DNA of 64,000 nt from Mycolicibacterium aurum (GTDB taxonomy: Bacteria; Actinomycetota; Actinomycetes; Mycobacteriales; Mycobacteriaceae): the NCBI GenBank assembly GCA_900078775.1, contig LT549889.1, positions 1,240,001 through 1,304,000 on the forward strand, read 5' to 3'. The notes under the pieces were generated by a model. That model searched no databases. It was given only the letters and a program-made list of their open reading frames with translations, and had not been told where the DNA came from. Within the stretch, counting starts at the first letter, position 1. The number at the start of each line of letters is the position of its first letter. The position numbers were made by a program, and so were the translations under genes. Positions 18,385-27,900 of the stretch are shown piece by piece.

Positions 18385-18913
18385 GACTTGTTCTCCGGAT
18401 CGCCGAGGGCCACCTGGTAGGACGCGGTGCAGGACGCGGCGATGGAGCCGAGCAGCCCGGCCCGGTAGCCCGCCAGCCGGGCGGCCAGCCGGGCGGCCTC
18501 GTCGGCGGACTCGCGCAGCGCCCGGGCCACCGCGGTGACCGTCGGCCTGGCCGCCGGCGTCGACCCGGCGGTGGTGGTCGGGGTGGCGCTGGTGGCCGTG
18601 GTCGGGTCGTCCCCGCCGGTGAGCCGGGTGATCTCGGCGGCCAGCGCGCGGGCGTGCGCGGTGCGTTCGGCGGCGATGGCGGTCAGCGTGGCGACCAGCG
18701 GGGCCGGGCCGCCAGGGCGGCCTCGCCGGCGAGCAGGCTGTCGGCGTTGGCCCGGTCGAACTGGGTGCGCAGGTCGGCGAGATCGGCCGGGGGCGGCGGC
18801 GGGGCGCAGGCTGTGCTGCCGGCGAGCAGTCCCAGGGCCAGGGTCGCCGGGACCGCGGAGATCAACAGGCTGCGCCGGGTCAGGGTGGGTGGGGCGCTCG
18901 GCACGTCGAACAT
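18381..18913 (-). pseudogene. secreted lipoprotein-like gene (Rv2843-like), frameshifted
   Basis: From ATG 18913 the first frame gives a twin-arginine-like lipoprotein signal (TRRSLLISAVPATLALGLL then AGSTAC) and a helical segment DLADLRTQFDRANADSLLAGEAALAA. The homologous continuation PLVATLTAIAAERTAHARAL through ARLAGYRAGLLGSIAASC to the end is in the frame one base earlier. Restoring one base in the GGGCC run near 18708-18718 rejoins them into about 177 residues. The gene precedes and overlaps the DUF4439 gene. It may be a consensus error rather than a real lesion. The function of the family is unknown. Confidence 0.65.
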
Positions 18914-19068
18914 CCTGCCATGGTGGCCTGCGCCGATCGCCCGGCTGAGGTCCGTTTGGCCAAAGCAGTGTCTCGGCTGGCGTATCGTTTGGTAGTCGAT
19001 TCCCCGGTCCGTTGGCCCGGGAGAAGTGCCCGCATGACATCAGCACAACTCAAGATGAGGAGCTCGCC

Positions 19069-19611
19069 GTGGCATCGGATGACCCGCTGCGGTCCGCGCG
19101 ACTCCCGACCCGGGAGCAGGTGATCGAGCTCCTCGACGGTGAGTTCGCGCGCGCGGGTTACGAAGTCGAGGACGTGACGATCGGGGGCGGACGCCCGCCG
19201 CGGATCACCGTCATCGCAGATTCTGAAACCGGTCTCGACCTCGACGCGGTCGCGACGCTGTCCCGGCTGGCGTCCGCGGCCCTCGATGTCGTCGACACCG
19301 ATTTCGCCCCCTACGTCCTGGAGGTCACCTCCCGCGGCGTCGACCGCCCGCTGACGTCGGAGAAGCATTTCCGGCGGGCCCGCGGCCGCAAGGTCGAGGC
19401 GGCGCTGGCCGACGGTACGAGCGTGACCGGTCGTGTCGGGCAGGCCGCCGACGGGGCGGTGGACCTGGTGGTCCAAGCCGGCAAGGACTTCGAGGTGCGC
19501 CGGCTGAGCGTCGGCGAGATCACCAAAGCAGTTGTGCAAGTGGAATTCTCACCGCCGAACAAGCGTGAGCTGGAATTGATCGAGCAGATTGGAAAGGGGG
19601 ACGGCGAGTGA
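19069..19611 (+). CDS. rimP: ribosome maturation factor RimP
   Basis: A 180-residue 30S assembly factor. The N-terminal domain has [20 protein letters not shown] and [20 protein letters not shown], the family motif [20 protein letters not shown] lies at about residues 83-102, and an SH3-like C-terminal domain ends [14 protein letters not shown] 19069 is chosen for the GATGAGGAG Shine-Dalgarno sequence just upstream; an in-frame start at 19012 lacks one. It opens the rimP-nusA-ylxR-infB-rbfA operon and overlaps nusA by GTGA. Confidence 0.93.
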   Translation: MASDDPLRSARLPTREQVIELLDGEFARAGYEVEDVTIGGGRPPRITVIADSETGLDLDAVATLSRLASAALDVVDTDFAPYVLEVTSRGVDRPLTSEKHFRRARGRKVEAALADGTSVTGRVGQAADGAVDLVVQAGKDFEVRRLSVGEITKAVVQVEFSPPNKRELELIEQIGKGDGE

Positions 19612-20612
19612 ACATCGACATGGCGGCATTGCATGCCATCGAGGCGGACAAGGGCATCTCGGTCGACATCGTCGTGGAGACCATCAAATCCGCGTTGTTG
19701 ACCGCGTACCGGCACACCGAGGGCCACGAGGCCGACGCGCGCATCGACGTGGACCGCAAGTCCGGCGTGGTCAGGGTGATGGCTCGGGAGACCGACGCCG
19801 ACGGCAACCTGATCAACGAATGGGACGACACTCCAGAGGGATTCGGCCGCATCGCGGCGACCACCGCGCGTCAGGTGATCCTGCAGCGGCTGCGTGACGC
19901 CGAGAACGAGAAGATGTACGGCGAGTTCGCCGCGCACGAGGGCGACATCGTCGCCGGCGTCGTGCAGCGCGACGCCCGGGAGAACACCCGCGGCAACGTG
20001 GTGGTCCGGGTGGGCACCGAGGCCAAGGGCTCCGACGGCATGATCCGGCCCGCCGAGCAGGTGCCCGGCGAGGCCTACGAGCACGGCGACCGGCTGCGCT
20101 GCTACGTCATCGGCGTGTCCCGCGGGGCGCGCGAACCCAAGATCGAGTTGTCCCGCACGCACCCGAACCTGGTGCGCAAACTGTTCGCGCTGGAGGTCCC
20201 CGAGATCGCCGACGGGTCCGTCGACATCGTCGCGGTGGCGCGCGAGGCCGGGCACCGGTCCAAGATCGCCGTCGTGTCGCGGGTGGCCGGCCTGAACGCC
20301 AAGGGCGCCTGCATCGGCCCGATGGGGCAGCGGGTCCGCAACGTGATGAGCGAACTGTCCGGCGAGAAGATCGACATCATCGACTTCGACGAGGATCCGG
20401 CCCGGTTCGTCGCCAACGCGCTTTCCCCGGCCAAGGTGGTGTCGGTGACCGTCATCGATGAGGCCACCCGGGCCGCCCGGGTGGTGGTGCCGGACTTCCA
20501 GCTGTCGCTGGCCATCGGCAAGGAGGGGCAGAACGCCAGGTTGGCGGCCCGCCTCACCGGTTGGCGCATCGATATCCGCAGCGATGCGTCGCCCGAACCC
20601 GGTGCCGGGTGA
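19608..20612 (+). CDS. nusA: transcription termination/antitermination factor NusA
   Basis: A 334-residue NusA. The N-terminal RNAP-binding domain includes [20 protein letters not shown] and the acidic [19 protein letters not shown]; then come the S1 domain ([23 protein letters not shown]) and two KH domains ([19 protein letters not shown] and [19 protein letters not shown]). As in other actinobacteria the C-terminal acidic repeats of E. coli NusA are missing. The start overlaps the rimP stop. It modulates pausing, termination and rRNA antitermination. Confidence 0.96.
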   Translation: MNIDMAALHAIEADKGISVDIVVETIKSALLTAYRHTEGHEADARIDVDRKSGVVRVMARETDADGNLINEWDDTPEGFGRIAATTARQVILQRLRDAENEKMYGEFAAHEGDIVAGVVQRDARENTRGNVVVRVGTEAKGSDGMIRPAEQVPGEAYEHGDRLRCYVIGVSRGAREPKIELSRTHPNLVRKLFALEVPEIADGSVDIVAVAREAGHRSKIAVVSRVAGLNAKGACIGPMGQRVRNVMSELSGEKIDIIDFDEDPARFVANALSPAKVVSVTVIDEATRAARVVVPDFQLSLAIGKEGQNARLAARLTGWRIDIRSDASPEPGAG

Positions 20613-20654
20613 CCCGTCCCGACACGCGATTCTGTCTGCGCGAACTCCTGACGG

Positions 20655-20660
20655 TAGACT
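20655..20660 (+). promoter_or_regulatory. -10 element before ylxR
   Basis: TAGACT lies 5 nt before ATG 20666 in the 53-nt nusA-ylxR gap, so a secondary leaderless promoter may serve ylxR-infB-rbfA. Confidence 0.35.
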
Positions 20661-20665
20661 GACAA

Positions 20666-21019
20666 ATGATCCAGCGCGAGACTCCGGTCATCCCGACTCG
20701 TGCGCACCGGAGCCCCGACGGTCCGGTGCGGACGTGCGTGGGGTGCCGGAAGCGAGAACTGGCCGTCGATCTGCTTCGAGTGGCCGCTGTACCCGACAGC
20801 CCCGGCAATTGCGCCGTGATTGTCGATTCAGCGGGTAATCTGCCTGGGCGGGGTGCTTGGTTGCATCCCACTCAGCAGTGTCTGGAGGCGGCGATCCGTC
20901 GGCGAGCGTTCGCTCGAGCGTTGCGCATCACCGGTTCGCCGGACACATCCGCGGTGGTCGAGTACGTCAACGCCCGTCAGGGCGTCGAGGAATCCGCCCA
21001 CCGGTCAGAGAACAGGTAG
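20666..21019 (+). CDS. ylxR: YlxR-family nucleoid/RNA-binding protein
   Basis: A 117-residue basic protein with the family signature [11 protein letters not shown] at residues 20-30 and [20 protein letters not shown] in the middle, typical of YlxR (DUF448) encoded between nusA and infB. Family members bind RNA or RNase P RNA or act as nucleoid-associated regulators (reported for other species). The N-terminus here is about 18 residues longer than the minimal domain. A 100-nt spacer separates it from infB. Confidence 0.88.
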   Translation: MIQRETPVIPTRAHRSPDGPVRTCVGCRKRELAVDLLRVAAVPDSPGNCAVIVDSAGNLPGRGAWLHPTQQCLEAAIRRRAFARALRITGSPDTSAVVEYVNARQGVEESAHRSENR

Positions 21020-21120
21020 CGAAGAACATGAGCACACCGTGAAGTCCCGATGACCATGCGTCATAGCTGAAACCGAGGCGCGGCCCAACCACCGCTGACG
21101 CCTCCAGATGAGGAGAAGTA

Positions 21121-23924
21121 GTGGCAGGTAAGGCCCGCGTGCACGAGTTGGCTAAGGAACTCGGTGTCACAAGTAAGGAAGTTCTCGCCCGGCTGAGTGA
21201 TCAGGGTGAGTTCGTGAAGTCCGCGTCATCGACGGTGGAGGCCCCGGTGGCCCGCCGTCTGCGCGAATCGTTCGGTGGCGGCAAGTCCGCCGCGCCCGCC
21301 GACGCGCCCGCTCCGAAGGCGCCCGGCAAGTCGGCCACCCCGTCGGGTGGCCCCAAGCCCGGCCCGAAGCCGGCACCCCAGGCACCCCAGGCACAGCCGG
21401 CACCCCCGGCTCCGGCCGCCCCGGCGCCCACGCCGGCCGCCCCCGAGGCTCCGGCGGCCGAGGCTCCGGCCCAGACCCCTGGCCCGAAGCCGTCGACCCC
21501 CGGTCCGGCGCCGACTCCCGGCCCCGCCCCGGCGGCTCCCGCCGCCTCGGCCGGTACCCAGACCCCCGGTCCGCGTCCCGGCCCGACTCCGGGTCCCAAG
21601 CCCGCTCCGCGTGCCCCGCGGGTCGGCAACAACCCGTTCTCTTCGCAGCAGCCGGCCGAGCGTCCGGCGCCGCGTCCGGCCGCTGGTCCCGGCGGTCCCC
21701 GTCCCGGTGCCCGCGCCCCGGCGGCGGCCCGCGCCCGGGCCCGACGCCCGGCAACATGCCGCCGCGTCCGCCCGGCGCCCGTCCCGGCGCGGTCGGCCGT
21801 CCCGGCGGTCCGCGTCCCGGTCCCGGCGGTCGTCCCGCGCCCGGTGGTCGTCCCGGCGGTGCCGGTGGCGGCGGCGGTAACTACCGCGGCGGTGGCGCCG
21901 GCGGCGGTGCCGGTGCCGGCGCAGGTGCGGGTGGAGCGGCTGCCGGAGGTTTCCGCGGTCGTCCCGGCGGCGGTGGCGGCGGTGGCCGTCCCGGTCAGCG
22001 TGGTGGTGCCGCGGGTGCCTTCGGTCGTCCCGGCGGCGCGGTCCGTCGTGGCCGCAAGTCGAAGCGGGCAAAACGCGCCGAATACGAGAACATGCAGGCC
22101 CCGGTCGTCGGTGGCGTGCGGTTGCCGCACGGCAACGGCGAGACCATCCGGCTGGCCCGCGGCGCGTCGCTGAGTGACTTCGCCGACAAGATCAACGCCA
22201 ACCCGGCCTCGCTGGTGCAGGCGCTGTTCAACCTCGGTGAGATGGTCACCGCCACCCAGTCGGTGGACGACTCCACGCTGGAGTTGCTCGGCAGCGAGAT
22301 GAACTACGTCGTACAGGTCGTGTCCCCGGAGGACGAGGACCGCGAGCTGCTGGAGTCCTTCGACCTCACCTACGGCGAGGACGAGGGCGGCGAAGAGGAC
22401 CTGGAGTTCCGTCCGCCGGTCGTCACCGTCATGGGTCACGTCGACCACGGCAAGACCCGACTGCTGGACACCATCCGCAAGGCCAACGTCCGCGAGGGCG
22501 AGGCCGGCGGTATCACCCAGCACATCGGCGCCTACCAGGTCGCCGTCGAGCATGAGGGCACCGAGCGTCTCATCACCTTCATCGACACCCCCGGTCATGA
22601 GGCGTTCACCGCCATGCGTGCCCGCGGTGCGAAGGCCACCGATATCGCGATCCTGGTGGTCGCCGCCGACGACGGTGTCATGCCGCAGACGGTGGAGGCC
22701 ATCAACCACGCCCAGGCGGCCGACGTGCCGATCGTGGTCGCGGTCAACAAGATCGACAAGGAAGGCGCGGACCCGCAGAAGATCCGGGCCCAGCTCACCG
22801 AGTACAACCTGGTGGCCGAGGACTACGGCGGCGACACCATGTTCGTCGACATCTCGGCGAAGAACGGCGTCAACATCCAGGCGCTGGAGGAGGCGGTCCT
22901 GCTGACCGCGGACGCCTCGCTGGATCTGCGGGCCAACCCCGACATGGAGGCCCAGGGTGTGGCCATCGAAGCGCACCTGGACCGTGGCCGCGGCCCGGTG
23001 GCGACCGTGCTGATCCAGCGCGGCACGCTGCGGGTCGGTGACTCGATCGTCGCCGGTGATGCCTACGGACGTGTCCGGCGCATGGTCGACGAGCACGGCG
23101 AGGACGTCACCGAGGCACTGCCCTCGCGTCCGGTGCAGGTCATCGGTTTCACCTCGGTGCCCGGTGCCGGCGACAACCTGCTGGTCGTCGACGAGGACCG
23201 GATCGCCCGCCAGATCGCCGACCGGCGCAGCGCGCGCAAGCGCAACGCGCTGGCCGCGCGCAGCCGTAAGCGGATCAGCCTGGAAGACCTGGATTCGGCG
23301 CTGAAGGAAACCAGCCAGCTGAACCTGATCCTCAAGGGCGACAACGCCGGTACCGTCGAGGCGCTGGAAGAGGCCTTGATGAACATCGAGATTGACGACG
23401 AGGTGCAGCTGCGCGTCATCGACCGTGGTGTCGGTGGCGTCACCGAGACCAACGTCAACCTGGCGTCGGCCTCGGATGCGATCATCATCGGCTTCAACGT
23501 CCGCGCCGAGGGCAAGGCCACCGAGCTGGCCAACCGCGACGGGGTGGAGATCCGCTACTACTCGATCATCTACCAGGCGATCGACGAGATCGAGGCCGCG
23601 CTCAAGGGCATGCTCAAGCCGGTCTACGAGGAGAAGGAGCTCGGCCGCGCCGAGATCCGGGCGATCTTCCGGTCGTCCAAGATCGGCAACATCGCCGGTT
23701 GCCTCGTGCAGTCGGGCATCATGCGGCGTAATGCCAAGGCCCGTCTGCTGCGTGACAACGTGGTGGTCGCCGAGAACCTCACGGTCTCCTCGCTCAAGCG
23801 CGAGAAGGACGACGCCACCGAGGTGCGCGAGGGCTACGAATGTGGTCTGACCTTGACGTACAACGACATCAAGGAAGGCGACGTCATCGAGACCTACGAG
23901 CTGGTCGAGAAGGCGCGTACCTGA
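21121..23924 (+). CDS. infB: translation initiation factor IF-2, frameshifted as sequenced
   Basis: The GTG start has a strong GAGGAGAAG ribosome site. Residues 1-60 form the IF2-N domain ([19 protein letters not shown]), followed by a long Pro/Ala then Gly/Arg-rich linker. The reading frame changes by one base around 21709-21724: downstream, [20 protein letters not shown] and everything to the stop at 23924 is in the frame one base earlier. The GTPase core is complete there: [14 protein letters not shown] (G1), [10 protein letters not shown] (G2), [10 protein letters not shown] (G3), VAVNKIDK (G4) and SAKNG (G5), then domains II-IV with [16 protein letters not shown]. One missing base restores about 934 residues. 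Since infB is essential, an assembly error or an internally started isoform is more likely than loss. Confidence 0.9.
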
Positions 23925-24376
23925 TGGCCGATCCGGCACGGGCACGCCGGCTGGCCAAGCGGATCTCCACGATCGTGGCCTCGGCCATCGAGTACGAGAT
24001 CAAGGATCCGCGGCTGGCCGGTGTGACCATCACCGACGCGAAGGTGACCGCAGACCTGCACGACGCCACCCTGTACTACACGGTGCTGGGAGCGACGCTG
24101 GAGGACGAGCCGGACTATCCCGGCGCGGCGGCGGCACTGGAGAGCGCCAAGGGTGTGTTGCGTTCCAAGGTGGGCGCCGGCACCGGGGTGCGCTTCACCC
24201 CGACGCTGGCGTTCGTCCGCGACACCGTCCCGGATGCGGCCAACCGCATGGAAGAGCTGCTGTCGAAGGTGCGGGCGGCCGACGCCGACCTGGCGCGTGC
24301 CCGAGAGGGCGCCACCCCGGCCGGCGACGCCGACCCCTACCGGGTCCCCGTGGAAAAAGAGGACGAGCAGGACTGA
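23924..24376 (+). CDS. rbfA: ribosome-binding factor A
   Basis: A 150-residue single KH-like domain cold-shock and 30S maturation factor. [41 protein letters not shown] and [21 protein letters not shown] follow the RbfA pattern, including the Ala-containing kinked KH segment (about residues 75-85). An acidic tail ([10 protein letters not shown]) ends the protein. ATG 23924 overlaps the infB stop. It is the last gene of the operon; a large hairpin begins 22 nt after the stop. Confidence 0.93.
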   Translation: MADPARARRLAKRISTIVASAIEYEIKDPRLAGVTITDAKVTADLHDATLYYTVLGATLEDEPDYPGAAAALESAKGVLRSKVGAGTGVRFTPTLAFVRDTVPDAANRMEELLSKVRAADADLARAREGATPAGDADPYRVPVEKEDEQD

Positions 24377-24397
24377 TTTCGACCTAGGGTCATCCTG

Positions 24398-24469
24398 AAT
24401 TAGCCACGCCTGCGTGCATCGCTCGGTGACAGCTCCGCTGTCCCGGGCCTGTACGCGGCGTGGCTGATT
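24398..24469 (+). other. 72-nt long hairpin/imperfect palindrome after rbfA
   Basis: The arms pair almost without interruption: AATTAGCCACGCC with GGCGTGGCTGATT (13 pairs, one G-T), then GCGTGCA with TGTACGC (7, one wobble), GCTCGG with CCGGGC (6, one wobble) and GACAGC with GCTGTC (6) closed by a TCC loop. Only one or two bases are unpaired between helices, giving about 32 bp. There is no T-tract, only ATTACTTC. It could be a terminator for the rimP-rbfA operon, a REP-like mobile palindrome or a structured RNA. No second copy was seen in the window. Confidence 0.6.
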
Positions 24470-24977
24470 ACTTCAAGGGGCTCGGCGCCGGCCAGGTGAC
24501 AGATGGCCAGGTCTGGACCGGCACCAACGGCGCGGACGTGTCGTGACCGTCCCAACCCGACGTGATGTCAGGTTGCGCGACGCCACCCGGGGCCGACCCG
24601 GCGGGGCCCGTGAGCGCGCCGTCGAATGTCGACCCGGCGAGTCTGACGAAGCTTCACCGGCCGCGCGCCGAATTTGCTCTATCTGCCGTCCGGGTCCTTT
24701 TCGCGCTGTTCACGGCGACGTGACCCGTCGCAGCGGCCCACCCGACACGTGCCAGCCGCCCTCGTCGATTGTTGAAAAGTCACAGTTCAATCGGTTTATC
24801 CGGGGGCGGGTCCACGGGGCACGGCCAAAATTGTTCGGTGCGAACGTTAATTTTTGCTGACTTTGGTCGGACGGGGTGTTACCTTTGCCACGCTTAGCGA
24901 GATCTGTAACGTTGCTCACACTGTGGCGATGTGCGGCGCTGGCGGGCCAGGGCACTCACGGACGGGGACATTTGTCG
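24470..24977 (+). other. intergenic region upstream of the PGRS protein gene
   Basis: I see no convincing gene in these 508 bases. They hold a direct repeat of GGCCAGGT (about 24491 and 24505) and a 28-codon GTG frame 24460-24546. The last 200 nt are AT-rich for this genome (GTTAATTTTTGC, TGTTACCTTTGCC, TGTAACGTTGC), probably the promoter region of the large secreted protein. Confidence 0.5.
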
Positions 24978-27900
24978 ATGAACGCTGCGCGGAAACCGAA
25001 GCACTCCAGGTCAAAGCTGTCTTCGGCGAAGTACTCGCCCAGACATGCCATGGTGAAACCGAGTGCCGCCTCGAGGTATGTCGGCCGGGTCGGCGCGCTG
25101 GCGGTGGCACTGGGCGTGGGCGCAGCGGTCACCGCGTTCATGCCGGCAGCGTTAGCGGATGCGACGGGTACGGCGGGTACGACGGACACGACGGGTCCTT
25201 CGGACAAGCAGGACGCACCATCGTCGGCGAAGAGCCCGGGATCGCCCGCGGCGGGGTCGGGATCACCCTCGGGTATCGGTTCCGAGGACTCCGAATCCGG
25301 AGACGACGGCGCCGAGTCGGGCGATGACGATGCCGATGATGACGACGATTTCGACGGTGACGACGACAGCGAGCCGGTAAGCGAAGCGCCCGTCGACCCG
25401 TCGGATGACCAAGATCCCCTTGCGGACGGTGATCAGTCGACCGCCGGTGCCCCGACGGCCGAGGGTGACCCAACCGAGCCCCGCGACGCACGGTCGAAGG
25501 GGTCACGCGCCCAACACCATTCGCCGGGATCAAGGTTGCGGACGCAGGCGACCACGGCGCCGACGAGCGGCGCCACCACGACCTCGAACAACGATGCGAC
25601 CGACGCGGCGCCCGCCGAACAGTCCGCGGGGGTCGTGCTGCCGGTGGTGACCGTACCGCTGACAGACGCTGTGGCACAGGTCATTCCGAAGGGCGCAGTA
25701 CCGATCGTGGCCGTCGTGGTCAGCGCCGACTCAGACCTGCCCGACGGCACCCCGGCTGATTCCCCGGGCGCACAGTCGCTGCTGCTGGGCGCGACGATGG
25801 GCGCAGCCCGCCGCGAGGTCGAAGAACCGGGCTCCGATACCGCATCGCAGGCACTGGTCGGCGCATTCTCGACGGCCGCGGCGGCCACGCCGCCCGCCGC
25901 GGCGGCTCCGCCCTTCCGAATCTGGATCGGCTACCTGCTGCTCATCGGGGACGGCACCGCCAGCCACCCTGACGGGGGCATCCTGTTCGGTAACGGATAC
26001 AGCTGGACCGCCGAGACCTGCAACGCCGGTCTGGCGTGTGTCGGCGGCCGGGGCGGGTTCATCGGCAACGGTGGCGGCGGCTTCAACGGCGGTGACGGTG
26101 GCGCAGCCGGCTGGTTTGGCAATGGTGGCGCCGGTGGGGTCGGAGTGCTCTGGATCAACGACGGGGCCGGTGGTAACGGCGGTCGGGGTGGTCTGATCAT
26201 CGGCGTGGGCGGTGCCGGCGGCGTCGGCGCGAACGGCCAGGACGGCCAGGACGGCACCTCCACGCTCGCGGCCACCGCGGGTGGTAAGGGCGGCAGCGGT
26301 GGCGACGGCGGCGACGGCGGGTGGATCCTGGGCCAAGCCGGGGCCGGCGGCGCCGGTGGCGTCGGAGGCAAGGGCGGTGACGGCTACGACGGCGCCACCG
26401 GCACGGCCGGCGGTGGGCACGGCGAAAACGGTGGAAACGGTGCCGCGGGCGGCGAAGGTGGTGACGGCGGGAACGCTGGTCAGGGCCGGCTCTTCTTGTT
26501 CATCCCCACCACCGCAGCGCGCGGCGACGGCGGCGACGGCGGTGTCGGCGGTGCCGGTGGCGATGCGGGCAACGGTGGCGTAGGCGTCGCAGGCACGATG
26601 GTGAATCCGGATGGCGGCCACGGCGGGGACGGTGGCAACAGGGGGCTTGCCGGGCTCGGCGGCGCACCCGGTGTGCGGGGCACTCGTGGCACCGATGGCA
26701 CCGACGGTGACTGGGGCCTGCTCGGTGCGGAGGCCAGCGGTGGTCACGGCGGTGCCGGTGGCGACGGCTGGGACAGCGACGACCCGACCCGTCCCGGCGG
26801 TAGCGGCGGCGACGGTGGCAACGCCGGCGAAAAAGGCAACGGCGGCGTCGGCGGCCAGGGCGGCGACGGTGCCGAAGGCGTGTTCAGTGGCTCGACCTCC
26901 GGCAACGGAAGCGCAGGCGGAGCCGGCGGCACGGGCGGCCTGGGCGGACTCCTCGCCGGCCTGCACGGCGCTGGTGGCGCCGGCGGCACCGGTGGCTCCG
27001 GCGCCGGCCTGGGCACCGGGGCGACCGGCGGTGCGGGCGGTGCCGGCGGCGCGGGCGGTGCCGGCACGAGCGCCGGCGGATTCGGCGGCGGTGGCGGCGG
27101 CGGTGGCGGCGGTGCCCTCGTCGAAGAGCTCAACGGCGGCACCGCGACCGGCACCGCGACCGGTGGTGCGGGTGGCGCCGGCGGTGCGGGTACCGGGACA
27201 TCCGCCGGCGGTGCGGGCGGAACCGGCGGCGGTGCGGTTGTCCAGGCAGACGGTGCCGGCAGCACCGCCGACGGTGACGCGACCGGCGGTACCGGCGGGG
27301 CCGGTGGCAGCAACGGTGGGACCGGTGGCGCGGGCGGTGTCGGCGGTGTGCAGGCCGTCGGTGCCGGTAGCTGGGCCAGTGGCAGCGGCGTCGGCGGCGC
27401 CGGCGGCGCCGGTATCGACGGTGGGACCGGCGGTGCCGGTGGCGAGGGCGTCACCAATTCCAGTGCCGGCGGCCACGCCGAGGGTGACAGCACCGGCGGT
27501 GCCGGCGGTTCGGCTACCGGGCTCGGAAGCACCGGCGGCCAAGGTGCCGGTGCCTGGGTGCAGGCCTCCGGTGGCACGTCGGAGGGCACGGCGGCCGGTG
27601 GCCACGGCGGTGCGGGCAGCAACGGTGGAACCGGTGGTGCCGGCGGTTACGGCCTGATCCTGACCGTCGGGGCCGGCAGCAGTTCCGACGGTGAGGCCAC
27701 CGGCGGTGCCGGCGGTGCGGCCATTGCCGACGGCGCCACCGGTGGTGTCGGTGGTTCGGCTCAGGTCACCGGGTTCGCCGGTTCGACGTCCGGGGGTATC
27801 GCGACCGGTGGTGCCGGTGGTGTCGGTAAGGGCGGTGACGGCGGTGCCGGCGGCCAGGGTTGGGTCGGTGTCTACGACTACGGGGGCGCGGCCGGAAGCA

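Noticed and set aside
18951..18990. Promoter pair TTTGGC ... TATCGT before rimP
   Set aside because: The spacing between the candidate hexamers is about 21-22 nt, too long, so I did not annotate it.
21201..23945. 914-codon open frame antisense to infB
   Set aside because: It is the codon-bias shadow of infB; the translation is low complexity (His, Val, Asp rich) with no domain, and the sense strand has clear IF-2 motifs.
24543..24860. 105-codon frame in the gap before the PGRS gene
   Set aside because: Arg/Pro-rich composition with no start signal; it runs into the AT-rich promoter region and lacks coding third-position bias at its end.
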